Assembly (NCBI GenBank): GCA_017508965.1
Contig: JAFWQT010000013.1
Location: 1-37,205 of the forward strand
DNA length: 37,205 nucleotides
Source: Prevotella sp.
GTDB taxonomy: Bacteria; Bacteroidota; Bacteroidia; Bacteroidales; Bacteroidaceae
Direction: 5' to 3'
In this document: positions 30,611 to 37,205 of the stretch, in pieces
How positions within the stretch are numbered: the stretch's first letter is position 1
Layout of the letters: each line of letters opens with the position of its first letter
Notes under the pieces: generated by a model
What the model saw: the letters and a program-made list of their open reading frames with translations, nothing else
What the model was told of the DNA's origin: nothing
The model's database searches: none
Made by a program: the position numbers and the translations under genes

Positions 30611-32731
30611 ATGAAAAAGATAATATATTCATTCGCTCTTGCAGCAGGCGTTCTCGCTCTGAATACTTCATGCAGTGATTATCTGGAGACCGATACGCCT
30701 TCAAAGGCCGATGCTGCTTTCGTGTTCTCCACCACTGAGACTTCACGTGCCGCCATCGACGGTGCTTACTCTTCATGGGCTAACGCTGCACAGAACAAAG
30801 TGTTCGGCGACGGTCTCTTCTATGCAGCCGACGTTGCCGGTTCCGACATTGAGCGCCACCCGGAGAACTTTGCCAACCAACCCGGCCGCCACTATCCCGA
30901 ACAGTTCTATCAGAACGGCAACTTCGCCGGCCAGTACACTCTGTTGAGCTACCAGAAGGAGAACGATACCTATGCAGCTCTTTATGAAGTCATTAGCAAG
31001 GCTTGCATCGTGATGAACCTTGTTGAGGAGTCGGAAGGTTTCGACGAGATGATAGCATCCGGCACGGAAAGCACGTCCGGCCAACTCTATGGCGAGGCAG
31101 TTGCCCTGAAGGCTACAGCCTATCGCGAACTGATCAAATACTTTGGCGACGTGCCCTACGTCAGCGGCAAGAGCACCGACCACGATGGGCTTGTGGGCCG
31201 TGATTCCATCTACGACGTCATCCTCGCTGAACTGCAGAAGGTAGCTCCCGTGATGTACCGTGTGGGATCCATTCCCGGTGTTACGGGCAAGAACTACTTC
31301 TCACGCACCTACGTGGAGGGCCTTATCGGACGCATCGCCCTGGAGGCCGGTGGATACCAGACCCGTCGTGGCGACATCCAGCGCGTCGACGGAAACGGCA
31401 ATCCCCTCTCCTTCGAGAACATGGGAACCGAGAACAACGGTGCCACATACGGACGCCGCAGCGACTGGAAGTCATACTACCAGTTGGCACAGCAGTATTT
31501 CAAGGCTGTCATCGACAATCCTGGCTCGGCCAAGTTCATTACCACCGACGGACGCACCACACCGAACCCCTATCAGGTGTTCTTCCAGCAGATGCACATG
31601 CCAGATGAGACCTACGCCGATGAATCCATCTATGAGGTGGCCATCTCGCAGGGCGCCGGCAACGATGCACGTCCTTATTCTTTCGGCCGTCCCACCACTG
31701 GTGGCAGCAAGGACAACTATCCCTGCAAGAACTACGGTCAGGGACGCATCAATCCTGCTTTCTACTATGGTGTGTTCGATCCTAACGACATGCGCCGTGA
31801 CGTAAGCTGCACCGTGACGGCCACGGCTGGTGCCACTGGCACGGAAATCCTGCTCCCCTTCGTACCCGGTTCTCAGGGTAAGGGCGGTGGTATCGCATTC
31901 AACAAATGGGATGAGAACCGTCAGGATGTGGTGTGGACTGCCAACCAGCGTAAGTCGGGCATCAATGGTCCCTACATGCGCATGTCTGAAATCTATCTTG
32001 GCTATGCAGAGGCTTGCGCTGCCCTGGGTGACAACACCAATGCCCGCACCTACCTTGATATCATCCGCAACCGTGCCTTCGGCGGTGCGGCAGCAGCCAA
32101 GACCGATGCCTTCATTGCTCAGGAAGGTTCTCTGTTGAACGCCATCATCCAGGAGCGTGGATTTGAGTTTGCCGGTGAGGGCGACCGCCGCAACACACTG
32201 ATCCGTACAGGTCTGCTGCCTGCAAAGATCAAGTACATCAAGGAACTCACACGCAAGATGCTTGACGGACTGAAAAACGACGGCTACTATACATTCGACA
32301 ACGGCAACACCATCTCCAATTATGTATGGACAAAGTCAGTGGATGGTTCTGCCAAGGAATGGGGAGGAGCACGCCTCACTCAGGAGTGTCCCGCCGACAT
32401 GCGCAGCAATGCCGTGATGTATCCCGGCTGGCGTGGCGTGAACAACGACTGGAGCAAATACGGTCTGAAGATTCCTGAAGGATATGCACCCAACCTGGCT
32501 ATCAAGGGTCTCTTCGAAAAACTCTCCGACAATGAGATTGCCGCTCTGGAGGCCGATGGTTACAAGAAGCAGAAATGGGGTATTGACCTCGTCAACAACG
32601 ATGACGAGTACTACAAGTACCTATTCCTCGACTACGACTACGTGAAAGCTCCTATCCATCTCTGGCCGTTCACTCCGAACGTGCTCGCTAATGGTGGCTT
32701 CACCAATGGTTACGGTTTCAAGAACGAATAA
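30611..32731 (+). CDS. SusD/RagB family glycan-binding lipoprotein
   Basis: 706 residues, at the longer end for SusD. The N-terminus is a lipoprotein signal ending in LNTSC (acylated Cys21) followed by SDYLETDTPSKAD, the familiar start of mature SusD proteins. The helical TPR-like core includes AIDGAYSSW, LKATAYRELIKYFGDVPYV, and RMSEIYLGYAEACAALGDNTNA, typical of RagB/SusD. It forms the lid over the SusC barrel and binds the incoming glycan at the cell surface. It ends in a strong terminator 10 bp downstream, so the unit ends here. Confidence 0.96.
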   Translation: MKKIIYSFALAAGVLALNTSCSDYLETDTPSKADAAFVFSTTETSRAAIDGAYSSWANAAQNKVFGDGLFYAADVAGSDIERHPENFANQPGRHYPEQFYQNGNFAGQYTLLSYQKENDTYAALYEVISKACIVMNLVEESEGFDEMIASGTESTSGQLYGEAVALKATAYRELIKYFGDVPYVSGKSTDHDGLVGRDSIYDVILAELQKVAPVMYRVGSIPGVTGKNYFSRTYVEGLIGRIALEAGGYQTRRGDIQRVDGNGNPLSFENMGTENNGATYGRRSDWKSYYQLAQQYFKAVIDNPGSAKFITTDGRTTPNPYQVFFQQMHMPDETYADESIYEVAISQGAGNDARPYSFGRPTTGGSKDNYPCKNYGQGRINPAFYYGVFDPNDMRRDVSCTVTATAGATGTEILLPFVPGSQGKGGGIAFNKWDENRQDVVWTANQRKSGINGPYMRMSEIYLGYAEACAALGDNTNARTYLDIIRNRAFGGAAAAKTDAFIAQEGSLLNAIIQERGFEFAGEGDRRNTLIRTGLLPAKIKYIKELTRKMLDGLKNDGYYTFDNGNTISNYVWTKSVDGSAKEWGGARLTQECPADMRSNAVMYPGWRGVNNDWSKYGLKIPEGYAPNLAIKGLFEKLSDNEIAALEADGYKKQKWGIDLVNNDDEYYKYLFLDYDYVKAPIHLWPFTPNVLANGGFTNGYGFKNE

Positions 32732-32740
32732 ACACTGTGA

Positions 32741-32784
32741 ATATCCTAAAAAAGGCTCGCCTCGGCGGGCCTTTTTTAGGATAT
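32741..32784. terminator. Strong bidirectional terminator after susD
   Basis: Arms of 21 nt (32741-32761 and 32764-32784) pair with one mismatch. The outer part supplies an A-run before and a T-run after the GC core (GGCTCGCC / GGCGGGCC), so it can stop transcripts from susD and, in reverse, from the convergent GH28 gene. Confidence 0.9.
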
Positions 32785-32810
32785 TATCTCCGCAAACTCG
32801 TATACCCTTT

Positions 32811-32895
32811 GGAGTTTAAAGTTATGTAGAAGATTTTAGCCTCCAACTGTAATCATAACTCTACACTCTACATTCTACACTCTAAACTCTAAACA
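32811..32895. repeat. CTCTACA/CTCTAAA-unit tract with inverted partner
   Basis: Five to six heptamer-like units (CTCTACA, TTCTACA, CTCTAAA) fill about 32862-32895, and GAGTTTAAAGTTATGTAGAA at about 32811-32830 is an imperfect reverse complement of the last units. It lies between the convergent susD and GH28 genes. Confidence 0.6.
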
Positions 32896-32918
32896 ACACC
32901 GCATAGGCTTGAGTGCCC

Positions 32919-34256
32919 CTATTCGCAGTCCTGCTTGAAGAAGAGCGGGCGCTGGTCGGGACTGAGGGTTTTCACGCAGACATTGTCGAAATGGACGTTG
33001 CGGGCATGGTTCACCCAGAATCCTTTGGCCGGCAGGATGCCCCACATCGTGGCTTCGGGATATTCCGCCAGTTTCTCATCGGTGGGGGCTGCCGTTTCGG
33101 GCTGTCCTCCCTGCTGTGTGATAAAGATGTCGCGCAGAAAGATGTTCTCCACGGGATGGCCCTCCATGCCTGTTATGGAACACCCCGTAGGCCCTGCATT
33201 GCTGACCATGAAGTTGGAGATGCGCACATTGCGGATGCTCCCCACCTTCGTAATCTTCACCGAGTCGCAATAACTGCGGGCGCGATTGGCCAAACGTACA
33301 AAGATTGGACTTTCAGTACCTTCCACCGTAAAGTCGGAGATGTTCACATTCTCCATCACGCCGCCATCGACAATCTCCAGCGAGAGGGCACTCGTGCCAC
33401 GTTTCGACTCATGGCCGAAGAACTGCGAACTTTGGTCGTAGCTGGGTTTCACGCAGATGTTCTGAATCGTGATGTTGCGGAAGCCGCCATTGGTCTCGGT
33501 GCCCAGTTTCACGGCATTACAATGGCTGCTCACCACGCAGTTCGTGATGCAGATGTTTTCACAAAGCCTTGGCGAAGTGCTCTTCAGTGTGATGCCGTCG
33601 TCGTCGGAGTCGCAGATCATGTTGCTCACCGTCACTTCATGACAGCCGTCCAGATCCAGTGCATCGTTGTTGTAGTTGTTGCGGTTGTTGACCGTGATGC
33701 CGTCAATCTTCACGCGGTCGCAGGCCAGCCAATGCTGCATCCAACAGCCTGAATTGCGGAGGGTTATACCCTTCAGCTGCACATCGCGACTCTGCACGAA
33801 CCGCAACAGGTGTGGACGTGTGATACCTTCATCATTCCATGAGAGTTTGGGGAACGACTTGCCCCGTCCGTCTATCACTCCTTCGCCATCGATGGTGACG
33901 TCCTCTACATTGTCTGCCCATATCAGCTGCACGGTAGGCGTGTTCGTTCGCAGGGACACATAGCTGGTGCGCTGTGGCGTATAGTCATTAATGTCCGTAC
34001 TGCCAAAGAGTACGGCTCCTTTCTCCAAATGCAGGTTCACCTTGCTGCGGAGCACGATGGTTCCTATCTTGTAGTGGCCGGCAGGCACCAGCACTTGTCC
34101 GCCGCCTTCCTGCGAGCAACGGTCGATGGCGGTTTGTATGGCCTTTGTGGAAAGAACCGTGGTGTCATTCTTAGCACCGAAATCCCTGATGTTATAGACG
34201 GCAGCTTCAGCCTGAAGGCCGCAAGTCAGCAGTAATAGTGACAGTATTTGTTTCAT
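32919..34256 (-). CDS. GH28 polygalacturonase-like enzyme
   Basis: 445 residues with a signal peptide (MKQILSLLLLTCGLQAEA). It is a right-handed beta-helix of glycoside hydrolase family 28, which hydrolyses alpha-1,4-linked galacturonic acid in pectin. The N-terminal YNIRDFGAKNDTT is typical, and the active site shows N196-N197-D198, D219-D220 in SDDDGI and His245 in SSHCNA, corresponding to the NTD, DD and GHG motifs; the usual RxK pair was not placed with confidence. The CxxD-type variations suggest a rhamnogalacturonan or exo-acting relative rather than a classical endo-enzyme. It diverges from the GH43 gene and converges on susD. Confidence 0.9.
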   Translation of the reverse strand: MKQILSLLLLTCGLQAEAAVYNIRDFGAKNDTTVLSTKAIQTAIDRCSQEGGGQVLVPAGHYKIGTIVLRSKVNLHLEKGAVLFGSTDINDYTPQRTSYVSLRTNTPTVQLIWADNVEDVTIDGEGVIDGRGKSFPKLSWNDEGITRPHLLRFVQSRDVQLKGITLRNSGCWMQHWLACDRVKIDGITVNNRNNYNNDALDLDGCHEVTVSNMICDSDDDGITLKSTSPRLCENICITNCVVSSHCNAVKLGTETNGGFRNITIQNICVKPSYDQSSQFFGHESKRGTSALSLEIVDGGVMENVNISDFTVEGTESPIFVRLANRARSYCDSVKITKVGSIRNVRISNFMVSNAGPTGCSITGMEGHPVENIFLRDIFITQQGGQPETAAPTDEKLAEYPEATMWGILPAKGFWVNHARNVHFDNVCVKTLSPDQRPLFFKQDCE

Positions 34257-34259
34257 GCT

Positions 34260-34267
34260 GCGAAGAT
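34260..34267 (-). promoter_or_regulatory. Possible -7 box immediately before GH28
   Basis: On the minus strand TATCTTCG, one base from TAnnTTTG, ends only 3 nt before the ATG. If used, transcription would begin at or inside the start codon. Confidence 0.35.
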
Positions 34268-34304
34268 AATAAAAAAATCGGAAATGAGTTGAACCAGTTA
34301 CATA

Positions 34305-34337
34305 AATTCTTCACTCTTCACTCTTCATTCTTCATTT
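34305..34337. repeat. TTCACTC/TTCATTC tract
   Basis: Heptamer units of CTTCACT/CTTCATT type repeated about four times, directly upstream of the GH43 promoter box. This is one of several simple-unit tracts at gene borders in this window. Confidence 0.55.
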
Positions 34338-34342
34338 TTTAT

Positions 34343-34350
34343 TATCTTTG
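34343..34350 (+). promoter_or_regulatory. -7 box immediately before GH43
   Basis: TATCTTTG ends 4 nt before the chosen ATG at 34355. The region where a -33 box would lie is CTTCA-rich with no clear TTTG. A start site about 7 nt past the box would make the mRNA leaderless or nearly so. Confidence 0.5.
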
Positions 34351-34354
34351 CAAC

Positions 34355-35887
34355 ATGAAAAAAATATTCACTATCCTTCTTCTGACTATTGCCGTCTCGC
34401 TGCAGGCACAACATTGGGGAGACCAAGGCGACGGTACTTTCCGCAACCCTATCCTGCCAACCGACTTGAGCGATCCCGACGTGATTCGGGTAGGGGAGAA
34501 ATACTATATGGTGGCCAGCGATTTTCATTTCCTGGGCATGCAGATTCTGGAGTCCGACGATTTGGTGAACTGGCATGTCGTGACACAGCTCTATCACCGC
34601 TTCGATTTTCCGGGATGGGACACGATGGAACATTATGCCGGCGGTTCGTGGGCTCCTAGCATCCGCTGGCACGGCGGGCGCTTCTGGGTGTATTTCTGCA
34701 CGCCCGACGAAGGACTTTTCATGACCAGTGCCGAGCGGGCGGAAGGACCATGGAGCCAATTACATTTGGTGAAGGCCGTCGCGAAATGGGAAGACCCGTG
34801 TCCATTCTGGGACGACGATGGGAAAGCATACCTGGGGCATAGCCTCTATGGCGCTGGTCCTATCATCATTCACCGCATGAGCGACGACGGCACGCAGTTG
34901 CTCGACGACGGCACCACGGTCTATACAGGCCCTGTGGCCGAAGGAACGAAAATCCACAAATGGAATGGCTACTACTATATGAGCATCCCCGAAGGTGGCG
35001 TCTGCTGCGGATGGCAGACCATTCTGCGCTCCAAAAGCATCTATGGTCCCTATGAGCGGAAGGTGGTCCTCGAACAAGGCACAACCGACATCAACGGTCC
35101 TCATCAGGGAGCCATCGTTGACACCCCCGGCGGCAGCTGGTGGTTTTACCATTTCCAGGAATGGAGTCCGCTGGGTCGTATCGTCCATCTGCAGCCCGTG
35201 CGCTGGGAAGACGGATGGCCGCTGATGGGTGTCGACGCTGACGGTAACGGCATTGGCGAACCAGTTGCCGGATGGAAGATGCCGCTCGGAAACAGCAGTA
35301 AAAGAAAAACAGGTGATGTGGTATGGAAGGATGATTTCGGCAGCACGGTCCTAAAACCCGAATGGCAGTGGAATCATAATCCGAATGACGAGGCCTGGTC
35401 GCTGACGGAGAATCCCGGCCGAATGACGTTCTACGCGCAGCAGTCGCCTGCTTTTATGCTTGCCCGCAACACGCTTACGCTGAGAACCTTAGGCTATCAC
35501 GGAACAGCTTCCGTTATGCTCGATTTCAGTCAGGCGGCCGATGGAATGCGCTGTGGCCTTGGCTGCATGGGAAAGAAAAACCATCTGATTGGCGTTAAGA
35601 AGGAAAATGGCCAAGCGTGGCTCTACGTGGAAGACAATTTCCAGGAAGAGACAAGCATCGCCTTAAAAGGAAAAAAGGTTTTCCTGCGCCTGCAATTGGA
35701 TGCCACAAATAATGTCTATCGTTTCGAATACAGCACCAACGGCCGCCACTACCGTCAGCTGGGCAAGGGATTCTATATGCGATGGGGTAACTGGAAAGGC
35801 GCGCGCATTGCCCTTTATGCATACAATAATATCGCCGCGCAAGGCACAGCGATATTCGATGATTTCGTTTATGCGGTAAAGCGATAA
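34355..35887 (+). CDS. GH43 glycosidase (beta-xylosidase/arabinofuranosidase type)
   Basis: 510 residues from ATG at 34355, which gives a signal peptide (MKKIFTILLLTIAVSLQAQ); the frame opens 39 codons earlier across the promoter and repeat and is rejected. It is a five-bladed propeller of glycoside hydrolase family 43. The catalytic trio is visible as Asp40 in LSDPDV (base), Asp147 in WEDPCPFWDDDG (pKa modulator) and Glu196 in VAEGTKIHK (acid). A C-terminal lectin-like beta-sandwich (about 330-510) follows, as in many two-domain members. It likely removes arabinose or xylose from pectic or hemicellulosic side chains in the periplasm or at the surface. It diverges from GH28 and is encoded within the pectin locus. 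Confidence 0.92.
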   Translation: MKKIFTILLLTIAVSLQAQHWGDQGDGTFRNPILPTDLSDPDVIRVGEKYYMVASDFHFLGMQILESDDLVNWHVVTQLYHRFDFPGWDTMEHYAGGSWAPSIRWHGGRFWVYFCTPDEGLFMTSAERAEGPWSQLHLVKAVAKWEDPCPFWDDDGKAYLGHSLYGAGPIIIHRMSDDGTQLLDDGTTVYTGPVAEGTKIHKWNGYYYMSIPEGGVCCGWQTILRSKSIYGPYERKVVLEQGTTDINGPHQGAIVDTPGGSWWFYHFQEWSPLGRIVHLQPVRWEDGWPLMGVDADGNGIGEPVAGWKMPLGNSSKRKTGDVVWKDDFGSTVLKPEWQWNHNPNDEAWSLTENPGRMTFYAQQSPAFMLARNTLTLRTLGYHGTASVMLDFSQAADGMRCGLGCMGKKNHLIGVKKENGQAWLYVEDNFQEETSIALKGKKVFLRLQLDATNNVYRFEYSTNGRHYRQLGKGFYMRWGNWKGARIALYAYNNIAAQGTAIFDDFVYAVKR

Positions 35888-35893
35888 GGTGTT

Positions 35894-35968
35894 AGGTGAT
35901 GGGTGTTGGGTGTTAGTGGTTTCTGATAATCCTATTTGGTATCCACCATCACCCAACACCCATCACCT
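35894..35968. repeat. 19-bp inverted repeat between GH43 and merR
   Basis: AGGTGATGGGTGTTGGGTG at 35894-35912 is perfectly complementary to 35950-35968, with GGTGTT-type units extending both arms imperfectly. Lying between convergent genes and built of a repeated GGTGATGGGTGTT-like unit, it may act as a bidirectional transcription stop, though no T-run follows. Confidence 0.75.
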
Positions 35969-35981
35969 GTCATCCAACACC

Positions 35982-36329
35982 TCACACCAGATAATCCAGC
36001 TGGTGCTTCAGCTCTTTCAGCTCGTCGCGCACCTTCATCAGTCCCTCTATGACACGCGCACTTTTCTCCACCCCCTCTTTGTTGGTGGCAAGCATTTTCT
36101 TGGCGGCGGCGATTTTGAACCCGCGCACTTTCACCAGGTTATAGACGGCCTTCAGGTTCTCAATGTCTTTTTCCGTGTATTGGCGGATACCGTTGCCGGT
36201 GGTCTTCGGCTTGAGCGAAGGAATCTCTTTCTCCCAGAATCGGAGGTTGCTCTCCGTCAGGCCTACCATCTCTGCTGCTTCCTTGATGGAATAGTAGAGC
36301 TTCAGGTTCTTTTCAGTATTCAGTGCCAT
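35982..36329 (-). CDS. MerR family transcriptional regulator
   Basis: 115 residues. The N-terminal winged helix-turn-helix (about 13-80) is typical of MerR proteins: LYYSIKEAAEMVGLTESNLRFWEKEIPSL, followed by RQYTEKDIENLKAVYNLV as landmarks. The remaining 35 residues form a short coiled coil for dimerisation (ARVIEGLMKVRDELKELKHQL). No ligand-binding domain and no cysteine metal site are present, so it is not a metal sensor. MerR proteins remodel promoters with long spacers. This small form is widespread in Bacteroidetes beside tRNA-synthetase or lipoprotein genes; its targets are unknown. Confidence 0.9.
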   Translation of the reverse strand: MALNTEKNLKLYYSIKEAAEMVGLTESNLRFWEKEIPSLKPKTTGNGIRQYTEKDIENLKAVYNLVKVRGFKIAAAKKMLATNKEGVEKSARVIEGLMKVRDELKELKHQLDYLV

Positions 36330-36358
36330 CTTGAATTGTTGTTATAGTGATTTGGGTG

Positions 36359-36390
36359 CAAATATACGAATTAGTGAGAACAAATGCAAA
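36359..36390 (-). promoter_or_regulatory. merR promoter
   Basis: On the minus strand TTTG (36387-36390), 20 nt, TATATTTG (36359-36366), followed by C. It exactly fits the Bacteroidetes layout; the start codon is about 30 nt downstream. Confidence 0.8.
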
Positions 36391-36410
36391 TAAAAACAAG
36401 TTTTATTTTT

Positions 36411-36467
36411 CAAACTCCTAACTCCTAACTCCAAAAAAATCAGCAATAAAGAACGAAGAACGAAGAT
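36411..36467. repeat. CTCCTAA and GAACGAA tracts
   Basis: Three CTCCTAA-type units (about 36413-36433) echo the recX-comF spacer in reverse orientation, and AGAACGAAGAACGAAGA follows at about 36450-36467. They occupy the merR-alaS divergent spacer. Confidence 0.6.
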
Positions 36468-36526
36468 TTTTCTTTATTTTTATTAATTCTCTGTGCCTCA
36501 GTATCTCTAAATACTAAAAATTTGAC

Positions 36527-36534
36527 TACCTTTG
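36527..36534 (+). promoter_or_regulatory. -7 box of alaS
   Basis: TACCTTTG followed by C, about 41 nt before the alaS ATG. No clear TTTG occurs 20 nt upstream. Confidence 0.6.
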
Positions 36535-36575
36535 CAGCCAAATTATTGAAAATAAAAAATTCCGAAGATTACAAA

Positions 36576-37205
36576 ATGGCAAAAAACATGATGACAGCTA
36601 ACGAAATCCGTGACTCCTATAAGAAATATTTTGAGTCGAAAGGTCATGCCATCGTAGCATCGGCACCAATGGTTATCAAGGATGACCCCACGCTGATGTT
36701 CACCAACGCAGGTATGAACCAGTGGAAAGACATTATACTCGGCACACGCGACCCCGAGCCGCGCCGCCGTGCCGACTCCCAGAAATGCCTGCGCGTAAGC
36801 GGTAAGCACAACGACCTCGAGGAAGTGGGCCACGACACCTACCACCACACCATGTTCGAGATGCTAGGCAACTGGTCGTTTGGCGACTACTTCAAAGAGG
36901 GTGCCATCGACATGGCCTGGGAATATCTCGTGGATGTGTTGAAATGAATCCCGCAGACCTCTACGTGACGGTGTTCGAGGGTTCTCCCGAGGAGAATATC
37001 CCCCGTGACGACGAGGCCGCAAAATACTGGGCCAAGCATGTGCCCGAGGATCATATCATCAACGGCAATAAGCACGACAACTTCTGGGAGATGGGCGATA
37101 CGGGTCCTTGCGGTCCCTGCTCCGAGATCCATGTCGACTCTCGTACCCCCGAGCAGCGCGCCGCCTCTGGCAAGAGCGGCCGTGAGCTTGTGAATCAGGA
37201 CGATC
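36576..37205 (+). CDS. alaS: Alanyl-tRNA synthetase, N-terminal part, with apparent frameshift
   Basis: The chosen ATG at 36576 gives [20 protein letters not shown], the normal AlaRS N-terminus. Class II motif 1-2 landmarks follow ([47 protein letters not shown]). The frame then stops at TGA 36945-36947 after VDVLK. The protein clearly continues in the -1 frame from 36944 ([17 protein letters not shown], then [16 protein letters not shown]) to the window edge. The parsimonious explanation is one A missing from an AAAATG run. The site is not a canonical -1 slippery heptamer. As alaS is essential, a sequencing or assembly error is most likely. The gene is cut by the window end; full AlaRS is about 870 residues. 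Confidence 0.92.

Noticed and set aside
36939-36952. Programmed -1 frameshift in alaS
   Set aside because: No canonical X-XXY-YYZ slippery sequence or downstream stem was found, and no AlaRS is known to need one; a missing base is simpler.

Overview
The window looks like a chromosomal segment of a gut- or rumen-type Prevotella (or a close Bacteroidales relative). The evidence is the SusC/SusD pair, a hybrid two-component regulator, promoters of the Bacteroidetes type (TTTG, about 20 nt, TAnnTTTG), weak Shine-Dalgarno signals, and the chromosomal run parA-parB-DUF5683-MltD-like-rsh that I know from this phylum. No tRNA, rRNA, CRISPR array or transposase was found. The species is inferred only.

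Left part (1-4620): the end of a truncated gene, an unrecognised 227-residue gene with its own terminator, then more than 1 kb of non-coding DNA full of structure: an inverted repeat with arms of about 115 bp, a 22-nt perfect palindrome, 12-nt direct repeats and clusters of TGCCAC/GTGGCA. A DUF4143-type AAA ATPase follows on the minus strand, then recA. A promoter-bearing repeat of about 105 bp occurs at 1008-1141 and again at 3382-3501, where it supplies the recA promoter, so the ATPase and the structured DNA lie between two copies.

Second part (4663-16354): on the minus strand a lipoprotein flavodoxin, a GH2 enzyme with the N-x-K signature of beta-glucuronidases, a TonB-dependent receptor and a GH3 glycosidase with a PA14 insert. 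A hybrid two-component sensor-regulator diverges from GH3 and probably senses a glycan breakdown product. A folded RNA leader or small RNA, ending in a terminator hairpin, lies just upstream of GH3.

Third part (16365-25994): housekeeping genes. surE-lpxB-recX-comF run on the minus strand and parA-parB-DUF5683-lytic transglycosylase-rsh on the plus strand. These cover nucleotidase activity, lipid A synthesis, RecA control, chromosome segregation, cell-wall turnover and the stringent response.

Fourth part (26010-35887): a pectin-related utilisation locus with a CE8 pectin methylesterase 15 bp after rsh, a SusC/SusD pair with a near-ideal promoter and a 24-bp inverted repeat upstream, and divergent GH28 and GH43 enzymes. 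In the model I infer, CE8 demethylates pectin, GH28 cuts the backbone, GH43 trims side chains, and SusCD imports oligosaccharides. The window ends with a small MerR-type regulator and the first part of alaS, whose frame is broken by an apparent one-base deletion.

The points most worth a second look are the nested foldback DNA before the ATPase, the recA-promoter repeat on both sides of it, the three-way-junction RNA before GH3, the symmetric elements at the susC promoter, and the alaS frameshift.
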